Shown in pieces: positions 43,089 through 52,408 of a stretch of 64,000 nt of DNA. The notes beneath the pieces are model-generated. The model searched no databases and was not told the origin of the DNA. It was given only the letters and a program-made list of their open reading frames with translations. The position numbers and the translations under genes were made by a program. This stretch comes from a virus. Every line of letters starts with the position of its first letter. The first letter of the stretch is position 1. Location of the stretch: positions 1-64,000 of IMG/VR virus record IMGVR_UViG_3300042317_001798; one strand, written 5' to 3'.

Positions 43089-44024
43089 TTATCTATTTTG
43101 CAAAAACTCGTCTATATCAGCGCTTATGAGCTGCAACGAAAAATCTATGCCTTTTCTCTGGGTGATATTTGGCCAAGCGGTACCAGTTTTTGAGTACGAG
43201 ATGTGGCCAGGTTCTTCTACGTGTTCAGTTTTTGGCTTGTAGTAACGACGTCCATTTTCATCGTATCTTTCTTCAAGCCATGGAAACATTTCTCCGTCTG
43301 GATTTCTCTCCCCAAGCAAAAATCCATTTGCATAACGCTTGATTCTTGTTCCAGTTCTATCGATAAGGAACTTTTCAAAATTGCCTCGGAGAGGATAAAA
43401 CCCACGTTTTCCTGTATCAACTTTTGCGTAACCATCTGGTGTTAGCTCATTCGAGAAAGACCAAGGTATTTCCTCATAATGGTATGGCACTCCGTTTGGT
43501 TGGAGGTCTGCTTTGTATGCTCCAGTTAAGTACCACCACAGGTCGTGCTGTTCTTGCATTTTAATTTTTCCTGGAACAAAATTCTCATCGTAGGTATGTT
43601 TATCAAATCTTCCATTTGTTAATTCAGAAAATTGATACGTAACACCAAAATTCTCTTTCGCGTACTGTTCAGACAATTGGCCCGGCGTGATATCTAGTTC
43701 ATTTTTATCCAAGTACGCCTGGAGACCTTCTTGAAATTCGGGATATCCGTGGCAAACAAAATCATCAACAACAACCGCAAGAATATCAAAATCATCTTCG
43801 TTTTTGTATTTTTGATTTAATTCTTCGATTACGGAGTGTTGTGGAATATTCCCACATCCAGCCGACACATTAAAAATAAGAGTAACTTTTCCCTTGCGGT
43901 TTTTTAGTATGTCTGATGATTTTCCATCAGCTGACGACAAATTAATGTCATATATGGAAAACGGAAGAACCGTGTCACTCCAATCATTTTCCGCAATTGG
44001 CGCTTCTTGTATTTCGCAGTCCAT
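43089..44024 (-). CDS. Glutathione-peroxidase-like thioredoxin-fold protein
   Basis: A 311-aa protein with a GPx-like core: LPFSIYDINLSSADGKSSD, TLIFNVSAGCGNIPQ with Cys57 in the peroxidatic position, DFDILAVVVDDFVCHGYPEF, and NFEKFLIDRTGTRIKRY near residue 225. A large insertion (residues 100-215) and a C-terminal extension make it much longer than the usual 160-180 aa. The CNQF motif is not recognisable. It keeps the cysteine that the second GPx-like protein at 34123 lacks. The ATG shares a base with the fibronectin gene's stop (TGATG). Confidence 0.78.
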   Translation of the reverse strand: MDCEIQEAPIAENDWSDTVLPFSIYDINLSSADGKSSDILKNRKGKVTLIFNVSAGCGNIPQHSVIEELNQKYKNEDDFDILAVVVDDFVCHGYPEFQEGLQAYLDKNELDITPGQLSEQYAKENFGVTYQFSELTNGRFDKHTYDENFVPGKIKMQEQHDLWWYLTGAYKADLQPNGVPYHYEEIPWSFSNELTPDGYAKVDTGKRGFYPLRGNFEKFLIDRTGTRIKRYANGFLLGERNPDGEMFPWLEERYDENGRRYYKPKTEHVEEPGHISYSKTGTAWPNITQRKGIDFSLQLISADIDEFLQNR

Positions 44025-45268
44025 CACTTAAACCCTGGTGGGAAAAACGGCGGGAAGAAAGGTGGGAAAAATGGCGGGAAGAAAGGTGGGAAGAACGGTG
44101 GAAAGAAAGGCGGGAAAAATGGCGGGAAAAATGGAGGAAAGTATGGAGGGAAATATGGAGGGAAATATGGAGGAGCTACCGGGCTTACTGAACCAGACGA
44201 AGCAGAGGTCTGGAATCCGTAGCTATTGGTTGCTCTTACGGTGAATGTATAGGCAGTACCGTTGGTGAGACCTGTAACGGTAATAGGAGAAGTTCCAGAG
44301 GCCTGAACGTTTCCTGGCGATGAAATTGCAGTGAATGTTGTGGAACCAGTTCCCGCAGCTCCTGCAGTAAATGAGACAGTCACTTGAGCGTTTCCTGCAG
44401 CACCAGATACCCCAGTTGGTGCACCCGGCCTGTTTCCTGCCGTCACCGAGTTTGACGCAGCAGAAGTTGCTGAACCATACACAGAAGATGCGGTAACGGT
44501 AAATGTATATGCTTGACCTGCGGTTAAACCCGTAGCCCTAATTGGGCTTGTTCCGGTAAAGGTCAATGCCCCAGGACTCGTTGTTACTGTGTATGTGGGA
44601 GAACCAGTTCCAGTCGCGCCTGGTGTGAATGGAACATCAATCGCCCTATCTACGTTTTGAACAATTACAGCGGTGCCTATTGCTGGGGCAGTTGGTTTGT
44701 TCCCGGCAACTACTGAGTTTGATGCAGCAGAAGTTGCTGCACCGAACAAGTTTGATGCGGTAACAGTAAATGTGTAAGAGGTTCCAGCAGTTAGGCCAGT
44801 CACTCTAATAGGACTGGAGCCAGTTGCGGTAATTCCTTCCGGCGAAGATGTTGCCGTAAACGTTGTCGCTCCAGTACCAGCTGCACCAGCCGTATAAGCA
44901 ACGTCTATAGCTCTATCTGTGTTTGCAACGATTGATGCAGTTCCGATTGTAGGAGCACCTGGGTTTTGGCCGATTGCAACAGATGATGTGGAAACAGAAT
45001 CTGATGGAACGCCATAATTTGTTGTTGCAACAAGAGAGAATGTATAGCTCGTACCAGCAGTAAGACCAGTTACTGTTATTGGCGAACTTGAGGCGGAGGC
45101 GCTAATGCTTCCCGGGTTTGATGTAGCGGTATAGGTTATTGCATCTTTACCTATATACTCAGACGGCGTAAAAGATATTGAAGCCACAGTGCCCACGCCG
45201 GTATTCGTCGCTGTGACGTTAGTTGGCGTAGTTGGCTTTTTCCCACCACTGTCTTTTATTGCTTCCAT
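44024..45268 (-). CDS. Fibronectin type III-repeat protein with a PP(F/Y)F tail (cassette C)
   Basis: A 414-aa surface protein. After MEAIKDSGGKKPTTPT come four fibronectin-III domains of about 85-90 residues, each starting near PTxPxxxTA and containing an ITVTGLTAGTSYTF-type strand. The C-terminus is a run of about eleven PP(Y/F)F tetrapeptides ending PPGFK. Repeated FnIII domains are common on phage tails and bind carbohydrate. The proline-rich tail is unusual, and it sits next to oxygenases of the prolyl-hydroxylase type. Confidence 0.85.
   Translation of the reverse strand: MEAIKDSGGKKPTTPTNVTATNTGVGTVASISFTPSEYIGKDAITYTATSNPGSISASASSSPITVTGLTAGTSYTFSLVATTNYGVPSDSVSTSSVAIGQNPGAPTIGTASIVANTDRAIDVAYTAGAAGTGATTFTATSSPEGITATGSSPIRVTGLTAGTSYTFTVTASNLFGAATSAASNSVVAGNKPTAPAIGTAVIVQNVDRAIDVPFTPGATGTGSPTYTVTTSPGALTFTGTSPIRATGLTAGQAYTFTVTASSVYGSATSAASNSVTAGNRPGAPTGVSGAAGNAQVTVSFTAGAAGTGSTTFTAISSPGNVQASGTSPITVTGLTNGTAYTFTVRATNSYGFQTSASSGSVSPVAPPYFPPYFPPYFPPFFPPFFPPFFPPFFPPFFPPFFPPFFPPFFPPGFK
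44027..44175 (-). repeat. 12-base tandem repeat encoding PP(F/Y)F
   Basis: About twelve near-identical 12-base units, each read as PPFF or PPYF on the minus strand and seen on the plus strand as GGxGGGAAGAA-type units. Opposite-strand readings are lysine/arginine/glycine-rich and are artefacts of the repeat. Confidence 0.9.
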
Positions 45269-45271
45269 GGT

Positions 45272-46048
45272 TTATGCCGAAAGGTCTCCGATGAGCACCC
45301 AGGTGTCAGCTGCTCTTTTTATCAGCGTAGCACCTGACCACTGCGCTCGCATTTTGCGTCCAGGTGTTGCGTTAATGGTCACCCCTGAACCCTGCGTAAC
45401 AGTGCACTGACCTGCCCCTGTTTGAATAACCGTGATATGCGTTCCAGTTGCAAAAAACACCGATGAATCAGGGGGGACTGTCAAGGTATTAGCTGTGGCA
45501 ACGTTCATCTCGATAATCTTATTTCTATCCGAAAGAACAAGCGTGTAGCTAGCCGCCTGAGCGTTTGTCAATGGTTCTGCTAACTTATTCCTTCCTATAC
45601 CAGCGTCGGATGAAATGTCACCATCGACTATTGTGCCGTCTTCAATCATGTACGAAGTAATGACCGCTTGGTCGGTTAGAACAACCGCTGTTCCAGCAAT
45701 TTTTTCTGGGTTGATTTCTGCGCCGTTGGCAATATGAGTATCGCTAATAGCGTCATCAATAATCGTCAGTGAACCTGTGTGGAACAATTGCACGTCTCCG
45801 GATATGGCGGTTGAAGTAGCAACACCGGATGAGTTATACATAACAATCTTGCCAGGGTCACTATCTACAAGTCTGTTGAGAGGGACGGAATCCTCGGTTA
45901 GAGACGAACCAGCAACAGCGCCCGAAGAAAACATTGCTGATGGGATTGTTACAAGAACCCAACCAGAACCGTTGAAGGTCCAGGTCTTACCCGAACTTAC
46001 GTGAAGGTCGCCTGATTGTGCACCTGATGGAAAGTCAATTGCTGGCAT
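45272..46048 (-). CDS. Tail fibre protein (cassette C)
   Basis: A 258-aa fibre starting MPAIDFPSGAQSGDLHVSSGKTWTFNG, like the 60-aa protein at 52164 (MPIVFPSSPSINDEFSVAGKSWSWNG). The middle has TIVDGDISSDAGIGRNKLAEPL-type shaft repeats as in the fibre at 27087. The last 90 residues (ASYTLVLSDRNKIIEM to TWVLIGDLSA) form the domain shared with the fibres at 27087 and 54788. The ATG at 46048, two bases after the upstream stop, is chosen because it gives the conserved N-terminus. Confidence 0.8.
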   Translation of the reverse strand: MPAIDFPSGAQSGDLHVSSGKTWTFNGSGWVLVTIPSAMFSSGAVAGSSLTEDSVPLNRLVDSDPGKIVMYNSSGVATSTAISGDVQLFHTGSLTIIDDAISDTHIANGAEINPEKIAGTAVVLTDQAVITSYMIEDGTIVDGDISSDAGIGRNKLAEPLTNAQAASYTLVLSDRNKIIEMNVATANTLTVPPDSSVFFATGTHITVIQTGAGQCTVTQGSGVTINATPGRKMRAQWSGATLIKRAADTWVLIGDLSA

Positions 46049-46050
46049 GT

Positions 46051-48816
46051 TTAGGCCTGTGCTTCCGTCCAAGATAGACGGGCAAACACGGTTGCTGATG
46101 CCGAACCGATGTTTCTAGCAACAATATGCAGCGTGTCTGGTCCGTCTGGATATATACCTGTTGTTGTTGATGTCGTACCGCCACCAAGAACAGAGTTGCC
46201 AAGGTCACGAACGTCCTCAAGGCTAATCTGAACACCACCAATACCACCAGTGAAGAAACCGCCAGTAACTTCACCACCGCTCACTTGAGCATCAACTGCG
46301 GAATAATCTGCAATTTGAGCCAAGCTCGAGGTAACTGTGGTCGGTTTTGACCATGTTCTTGAAACGGTCGGAACTCCGTTGAGAATCGCCGTGATTAGAA
46401 GGTTTGACGTACTTGAAGTTGTCGTTACGTCCAGGTTGCGGAGTACGAGTTGCATTCTGTTCACCAGCTCACGCTCACCGAAAGCAGCCGATGTTCCATT
46501 ATCTGCCGACGGTGACACACGTATAGCCAATAGTGCTTTTGTTGCGCCAGACGCAATCGCGATACCGGTTGTCTGGCCATATGTAAACACGAGCGATTTG
46601 TCGTCATCGAATCTTCCGTCCATAATCGCTGAGGTTCCCCAGTGAGAAATGGAAGGAGCATAAGTTGGGAATGCCAACTCAACGCCCACTGGATTTGATG
46701 CTGAGTATGTGAATGCAAGTGCCGCATTTGTACCCATCGGAATTGCGCTTACTGTTGGGTTCGCGCCAGTTACTGCCGCGCTCAGTTTGATATTGTTTCC
46801 AGAAATTTGCTGAATAAACGTACCATCAGGCACGTCTGTTCCAGTAACTCTCTGACCAACTTGTAATCCGGAGTTGGAGGCCACTGTTCCGTCGTTGGCT
46901 CCAGCCGCAATTGTTATGGCAAGGGAAGCGTTTCCTGTTTGCTGTCTTGTTAGACCAGTGAACGTTGTAGCAGTCTTTCCTGTGTAGTTAATAAATTCAT
47001 AACCAGTTGCCGTATTGAATACACACAATGTGCCGGCACTTGGAAATCCAGTCGTACTGCCAACATTCATGGTCGTTGTTTCAGAATCGGATAATGTTCC
47101 GGTTAGCTGAGTGTGTGGTGGCTGACTAAGACTTTCGTATCTTGCTGGAAGGTTTCCAGAGCGCATATACGCTTCAGCGTTTGTATTGTTATTAACTATT
47201 TTATGGGCGTACGTTACTTTTCCGTCTTTTGCCCGCATTCCCCAGCGAATAAAACCAGCACCATACCACGAATAGTCAATGTAGAACATCTGCATTCTTG
47301 AAAGGTCAACGTTGTAGCCGGAAGCTCCCGTTCCGTCGAACTTGTCTAGATTCCATTCAGCTTGTGGATACTTTGTGTCCACTGTTTTGGAAACTGAAAC
47401 CATGGTTGAAGTAGAACCACGCCATGCTGGGCTAATTGTCATCGATGTATTGCTTGCAATATCTGTAACCCTGTATGACATGCCTCGAGCAACGATGTAA
47501 TCTCCGATTTCTAGCTGTCCTGCATATCTCGTTGGGAACGCTGCGTTTGTTTGAGTCACGGTGCATGAGCCATTTGTGAATGATGACTTACCAGAAATCT
47601 GGAATGTTGATGAACGTTTTACGGCCCACAACGTTTGCCCGTCAAATTCAAAGAACACTCCGTTTTGGTCGTCAAACAAACCAATTCTGTTTACGTTTCC
47701 ATACCAACCTGCAACGGTAATGTAATAAGGACCAGAAGCAAGAACGTTCGTTCCAGTCGAAGTTGCTGGAGTATACGTAAATGTATTGTACCCAGTAATC
47801 GTATAAACGGTTGTTGTACCGTTAAAGATTGCCTCATTGGCGCCAAAAATAGTTATTGTCGAGCCTGGGTAGAGGTTGTGCTTCTCTTTGGTTTGCACAG
47901 TTACCAAGTTTGTTGATGAGTTGTAGTTGAGTTGGTCCAGCTGAAGGTCTGGTTTAAGGAGCGTTCCAGATGACATCTGGATTCCCTTTCCTGACTGATA
48001 ACGGAAGTAACGACGTGTTTGACGTGTGGCTAGTTCGTAGTTTGAAGTTCCATTATTTGAGAAGATAACTCCACCATCAAAAGGTCTGTGCAGGAAGTTG
48101 CCCGATGGAGCCACATATACAGATGCCGACGATGCAGTCAATGTTCCAGTTGGAGCAACTGGTGCATGATAAACAAACTGTGTTGAGCTTATAATTCTTG
48201 AAACAAAGTTCGCACCGTTTGGAGGATTTGAGCCAGATGTTGTAATTCCTGTTACAGCAACTTCGTTGCCTATCGAAAGACCATGCGGGATTGTTGTTGT
48301 CACCGTAACAGCTGTTCCAGAATATGAAACAGTTGGAGCTCCACCAATTTTTGCGTTTGTAAAAATAACACCAGTAAAAATTGCAGTTTTGTTTGCATCA
48401 AGAATTGATGTCAGTGCTCCAGTATTGACAGCTTTACCTGTATAGGTAAATGACGTGTTGGTGGTTACAGACTCAATAAGGTAGGCACCGTTAGCAATTG
48501 ATAGCTGCGTATCTCTGACGGTAATTGGTGTCCCAACAGCAAGTCCGGTTGTGTCGGTGAGTGAAACGGTAACTGTTCTCGACGATGTATTCATCGTAAT
48601 CGCAGTAATTGTTGTTACCGGACTTGACGAGTCATAAATAAACGGGCGCGCACCTACTGTCGTTAGGTTTTCCCACTTTGAAATTTGAGTTCCGTATTCA
48701 AAGTCGGTGTCAATCAGTGACTGTGGCTGGGATACGCGGAGCTTCTGTACTGGGTCGTACAGCACTTCCTCTGGAGTAATCGGCGTCAAGCCAGGAGGTA
48801 TTTGATTAAGACCCAT
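46051..48816 (-). CDS. Large virion/tail structural protein
   Basis: A 921-aa structural protein. LRVSQPQSLIDTDFEYGTQISKWE near the start is a segment typical of tail-associated proteins in cyanophage-like myoviruses. Several β-units of the form PHGLSIGNEVAVTGI...TQFVYH occur in the first 350 residues and again as EKHNLYPGSTITIFGA...TFTYT; the fibre at 49144 has one too. It is probably fibre- or baseplate-attached and may bear other adhesins. Confidence 0.75.
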   Translation of the reverse strand: MGLNQIPPGLTPITPEEVLYDPVQKLRVSQPQSLIDTDFEYGTQISKWENLTTVGARPFIYDSSSPVTTITAITMNTSSRTVTVSLTDTTGLAVGTPITVRDTQLSIANGAYLIESVTTNTSFTYTGKAVNTGALTSILDANKTAIFTGVIFTNAKIGGAPTVSYSGTAVTVTTTIPHGLSIGNEVAVTGITTSGSNPPNGANFVSRIISSTQFVYHAPVAPTGTLTASSASVYVAPSGNFLHRPFDGGVIFSNNGTSNYELATRQTRRYFRYQSGKGIQMSSGTLLKPDLQLDQLNYNSSTNLVTVQTKEKHNLYPGSTITIFGANEAIFNGTTTVYTITGYNTFTYTPATSTGTNVLASGPYYITVAGWYGNVNRIGLFDDQNGVFFEFDGQTLWAVKRSSTFQISGKSSFTNGSCTVTQTNAAFPTRYAGQLEIGDYIVARGMSYRVTDIASNTSMTISPAWRGSTSTMVSVSKTVDTKYPQAEWNLDKFDGTGASGYNVDLSRMQMFYIDYSWYGAGFIRWGMRAKDGKVTYAHKIVNNNTNAEAYMRSGNLPARYESLSQPPHTQLTGTLSDSETTTMNVGSTTGFPSAGTLCVFNTATGYEFINYTGKTATTFTGLTRQQTGNASLAITIAAGANDGTVASNSGLQVGQRVTGTDVPDGTFIQQISGNNIKLSAAVTGANPTVSAIPMGTNAALAFTYSASNPVGVELAFPTYAPSISHWGTSAIMDGRFDDDKSLVFTYGQTTGIAIASGATKALLAIRVSPSADNGTSAAFGERELVNRMQLVLRNLDVTTTSSTSNLLITAILNGVPTVSRTWSKPTTVTSSLAQIADYSAVDAQVSGGEVTGGFFTGGIGGVQISLEDVRDLGNSVLGGGTTSTTTGIYPDGPDTLHIVARNIGSASATVFARLSWTEAQA

Positions 48817-49127
48817 TACGCTATCTCCATCCCGCTGATGTGAAATTTAATATCAGTTGAGTTTGCATTTCCAGTAATTGTGTCGCCAGCCGCAAGAACC
48901 TGCTTTAGGTCAAGCGAAATAACCGAATTTCCTGGTATCTCCAAGGTTGGAACAAGAGGAATTCCGTCGAGATTGAGCGAGTATGTTCCTCCAGCTACGG
49001 CGTTATTGGCCACAACAACATTAGTTACTACAGTGGTCGTCAGGGACGGCACGGTATAAAGCGTTGTCGCCGGGGTAGTGTAAACAGTTGCAGCGCCCCT
49101 GAATAGGACCTTAGCTGTATTAGCCAT
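48816..49127 (-). CDS. Small structural protein
   Basis: A 103-aa, all-β, Thr/Val-rich protein (TVVTNVVVANNAVAGGTYSLNLDGI) with a C-terminal IKFHISGMEIA strand. It sits between the two biggest fibre genes and shares one base with the following start. Probably a virion decoration or fibre-accessory protein. Confidence 0.7.
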   Translation of the reverse strand: MANTAKVLFRGAATVYTTPATTLYTVPSLTTTVVTNVVVANNAVAGGTYSLNLDGIPLVPTLEIPGNSVISLDLKQVLAAGDTITGNANSTDIKFHISGMEIA

Positions 49128-49143
49128 TTATTGCTCCAGTCAT

Positions 49144-52100
49144 TTAGAACGCTCCCATGATAGACGCTACGTTGACGTCGTCGGTGCTAGTCGAGCGAGA
49201 TACAAGCACCCATGAACCGTTGTAATACACAAATACTTCGTTTGTCGTGTTTTTAAACCAGAACTGTCCGTTGGCCGGATTTTCTGGAGAGCTAGACCCA
49301 ATGACTGCACCAATTCCAGAAGCACCAATTTCAATCCAGTAGGAATCGTAATAAACAAACGTTATGGCCGAGTCCGTCTCAAACCAGAAGTCTCCATCGT
49401 CTGGGGCTGCTGGAGGGGTAGTCCCCAGCGTCATTTTTGCGCCCTGGTCAATTATTTTATAGGTGCTTCCATCTCTGGTGGATTCCCATCTATCCAGCGT
49501 TTCGTTCCATCTAATTTCAACGCTTGCGCTTGAACCTCTGTCAATTTTTATTGCTCCGTTAAGAGTTGGAGCGCCAACCGTGCCAGCATTAAGAACAATC
49601 TCGCCGCTGGCAACATTTAGGGATGCTTGATTAGTTACTTCCTGGTTTGTTGCAAAAAGGTTAGTTACGACAAGTGTGTCGAATTGCACGGATGCACTAG
49701 TACCGACAGCTTGTCCAATGGAAATTGTTGGAGTGGCAGATTCCCCAGAGTTGTCCGTAATCGTTATACCTGTTCCAGCAACCAGATTGGCTACATAGTT
49801 GCCAGTTGTGTCGGTTCCCATTACTACGGAGTTTGGTTGAATCGCTGTCGACATTGTCACATTGCCAAGGTCGGTGAAAGTCACCGAACCAGAAACATCA
49901 CCAGAAAGCGTCAGAATTGGCGATACACCAGTAATAACTGGGCTAGTTAAAGTTTTGTTTGTTAACGTATCCGTGGTATTAGTACCGACAAGAGTCGTTG
50001 TTGCATCTGGGAAAGAAATAACCCTGTCTGCTGTTGGGTTTGCAAATGTGATTACTGTTTCAAATTCGTCTGGCGTTGAGCCTTCAAAAGTAATGCCTCC
50101 GCCAAATTTGACTTCCGGGCTTCCAGACGAGATTGACGAAGAAGGGGTTTCGACGGGTGTGTATCTGAACTGATACGCAGATGTTACTTGAGCAACAGTG
50201 AAGCTGCCGTTGTAGCCTTCTTGTGTCGCTCCAGAAACCGTAATCCTTGCTCCGACATAAAGGCCGTGCTCGGAAAGAGTATTCACGGTGGCAAGATTGG
50301 TTCCAGCGTTATAGGTAAGGTTTCCGTTGACGGTTAGGTTTGTATTGCCTATTGAAAGGCCAGCAAACTGTGGTGAATCTCCAGAGCCAACAGATTGACC
50401 AATACTTATAGTTGGTGTTCCTGCTTCCTGTGCGACGCCGTTTGTCAGCGACACGCCAGTTCCGGCTATAACCGAGGCAACATAGTTTCCGCTCGTATCG
50501 GTATTGAGGTCAACCAAATCAGGGACCCAGGCTGTCCCATTGTATTTCAGGAATTGATTAGCAGTTGGCGTTGGTGCAGTGACGTCCGAAAGGCCGTCTA
50601 TACCATGATTGGATATTGAAGAAACTGTTGCGGCGTTTCCGGATATGCTTCCGTCCACAGAGCCAGTCACATTTCCAATCAAATTTCCAGTTACGTTTCC
50701 TAAAACGTTTCCTGTTACGTTTCCAAGAAGGTTTCCGCTAACGCTTCCAGTAACATCTCCTATGACATTTCCGGTTAGGTTTCCTGTCACGTCTCCGACA
50801 TGCAAACCAGTAGACTGTCCGGCCAGTGTTCCGATAACATCTCCGGTTAATGTTCCATAGAACCCACCACTAGCACTACCGTCTAACGCCCCAAAAACCG
50901 TTCCTGTTAAATCACCAACAACATTTCCGGTATGTGTGCCGATTAGATTTCCGTGAAATTCGGAGGCATATATATTGTTATTGGCGGTTATATCTTCAAA
51001 GAAAATCGGATTAAGCAAATCTGCTTTATCGTTTATTTGTTCTTGAATATTTGCGCTCGCGCTACTGAGGTAATCGAGCTGGAGTTTGGTCGTTGTTAAT
51101 TCAAATAGCTTGTTCAGGTCTGACGTCGTTGCTTGGAGGCCTGTTATGTCTTCGACTCCAAGACTTATGCTTGCTGAACCATCAAACAGTTTTGTTCCAA
51201 TAAACACTGGCTGGGTAATTGAATTTGCCTGTTCGGCAATCCCATTTAAATAGCCAGTAATTCCTGCAAAAACAACGCTTGCGCTTGGTGCGACATCCTG
51301 ACCAATTGAAAGCTGATTTCCAAATTTTGTAATACCAGTTCCTGCGAGAATTGGTGCTGTTCCGGAAAATTGTGTAAATGATATTGCGTCTGTTCCAATG
51401 ACATGTTCGCCATCGGTTCCGGTGCCAGAAGTAAATACAAGAAATCCTTGATTTGCATTTGCCGAACCAGTCGAGACGTATAATGCGTCTCCTGCGTGTG
51501 GAGTTGCGAAATGAGTACTACCATCAAAGTCATCAGAACGAGTAAGCACCCACGGAACGGAGACGCTTCCCTGAGTTGTTACATCGTAAACTCCGTTATG
51601 GACAGCGTTTGCTTGATTTTTTACAAGAATTCTATTTCCAGTTGAAGCATTAGTTCCATCCACGACAAGTCGCGCATTTGCTCCAGCAGTTAGAGTTGCC
51701 CCAATTCCATCAATGCTGTTGTCATAGGTCGGGTTGTTTGGCAAAGCTGCATCAGTGGCAAGTGTGGCAAATTCATGCCAGTTAATTGACGCTGCTATTC
51801 CGTCAACATAGGCTTTTGTTGCGACATGTTTATCATCGACTGGCAGGTTGTTAATTGTTGCTTGAGCAAATGTTGGTGAAGCAGTTGTTGCAACGCTCTG
51901 GGGGATTGAAATTGTTGGCGTCGAACCAGAACCTGAGTTTCCGGTTATTGTTAGGCCTGTGCCAGCAACAAGGGACTGAACATATGATGTGCTGTCTAGT
52001 GAACCGTAAAAATAATCAAGCTCAGTCCAAGAACTAGTCCCATCACCAAGCTTTATCTTGCCAGTGTCGGACTCTAGGCCTATTTCTCCAGCGGAGAGTA

Positions 52101-52164
52101 CTGGGTCAACCGATGTCCATGTAGCTGCGAGGTCACGACGGAAAAGTATCTTTTTATACGCCAT
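49144..52164 (-). CDS. Long tail fibre protein
   Basis: A 1006-aa fibre. The N-terminus, LFRRDLAATWTSVDPVLSAGE then IGLESDTGKIKLGDGTSSW, matches the Mtd-N-type attachment domain of many fibres. A segment near residue 400-510 is a G-x-x-x tetrapeptide repeat (DVTGNLTGNVIGDVTGSVSG and so on), followed by YVASVIAGTGVSLTN-type β units repeated three times. The end (FWFKNTTNEVFVYYNGSWVLVSR, twice in related form) is a repeated C-terminal β-motif. Confidence 0.85.
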   Translation of the reverse strand: MAYKKILFRRDLAATWTSVDPVLSAGEIGLESDTGKIKLGDGTSSWTELDYFYGSLDSTSYVQSLVAGTGLTITGNSGSGSTPTISIPQSVATTASPTFAQATINNLPVDDKHVATKAYVDGIAASINWHEFATLATDAALPNNPTYDNSIDGIGATLTAGANARLVVDGTNASTGNRILVKNQANAVHNGVYDVTTQGSVSVPWVLTRSDDFDGSTHFATPHAGDALYVSTGSANANQGFLVFTSGTGTDGEHVIGTDAISFTQFSGTAPILAGTGITKFGNQLSIGQDVAPSASVVFAGITGYLNGIAEQANSITQPVFIGTKLFDGSASISLGVEDITGLQATTSDLNKLFELTTTKLQLDYLSSASANIQEQINDKADLLNPIFFEDITANNNIYASEFHGNLIGTHTGNVVGDLTGTVFGALDGSASGGFYGTLTGDVIGTLAGQSTGLHVGDVTGNLTGNVIGDVTGSVSGNLLGNVTGNVLGNVTGNLIGNVTGSVDGSISGNAATVSSISNHGIDGLSDVTAPTPTANQFLKYNGTAWVPDLVDLNTDTSGNYVASVIAGTGVSLTNGVAQEAGTPTISIGQSVGSGDSPQFAGLSIGNTNLTVNGNLTYNAGTNLATVNTLSEHGLYVGARITVSGATQEGYNGSFTVAQVTSAYQFRYTPVETPSSSISSGSPEVKFGGGITFEGSTPDEFETVITFANPTADRVISFPDATTTLVGTNTTDTLTNKTLTSPVITGVSPILTLSGDVSGSVTFTDLGNVTMSTAIQPNSVVMGTDTTGNYVANLVAGTGITITDNSGESATPTISIGQAVGTSASVQFDTLVVTNLFATNQEVTNQASLNVASGEIVLNAGTVGAPTLNGAIKIDRGSSASVEIRWNETLDRWESTRDGSTYKIIDQGAKMTLGTTPPAAPDDGDFWFETDSAITFVYYDSYWIEIGASGIGAVIGSSSPENPANGQFWFKNTTNEVFVYYNGSWVLVSRSTSTDDVNVASIMGAF
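50636..50955 (-). repeat. Tandem 12-base repeat encoding G-x-x-x in the long fibre
   Basis: About 26 consecutive four-residue units with Gly in a fixed position, several of them GNVT or GDVT. On the plus strand it appears as TTTCCxGTxACx units. Such repeats form collagen-unlike β-shafts in phage fibres. Confidence 0.8.
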
Positions 52165-52346
52165 TAAGCATCGCCTCCGTCAGCAACCTGTGAATCGCTT
52201 GCCTCGTCAATTTCAATATTGGCAAATCCACCGTCAATTATTGCAGATTTAAATCTTTGCCAACGGAACCCGTTCCAGCTCCAGGATTTACCTGCAACAG
52301 AAAATTCGTCATTTATTGACGGTGATGAAGGGAATACGATTGGCAT
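52164..52346 (-). CDS. Small fibre-associated protein
   Basis: A 60-aa protein, MPIVFPSSPSINDEFSVAGK at the start, equivalent to the first 40 residues of the fibre at 45272. A GKSWSWNGFRWQRF motif is shared with short tail-fibre-associated domains. It ends on the first base of the next start (TAATG). Likely a small fibre adaptor. Confidence 0.75.
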   Translation of the reverse strand: MPIVFPSSPSINDEFSVAGKSWSWNGFRWQRFKSAIIDGGFANIEIDEASDSQVADGGDA

Positions 52347-52408
52347 ACGGCCAATTATCTCACAAGACGGTCTTTAATCGGCTCTAATCTGTTTTTTTCG
52401 CTAGCTTT

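Noticed and set aside
43997-44244. Plus-strand lysine/glycine/arginine-rich frames
   Set aside because: They are opposite readings of the 12-base PP(F/Y)F repeat, in three overlapping frames, which is expected for a repeat without stops.
50609-50860. Plus-strand frame with a periodic TFP pattern
   Set aside because: It is the antisense of the G-x-x-x repeat of the long fibre and has no independent start signal.
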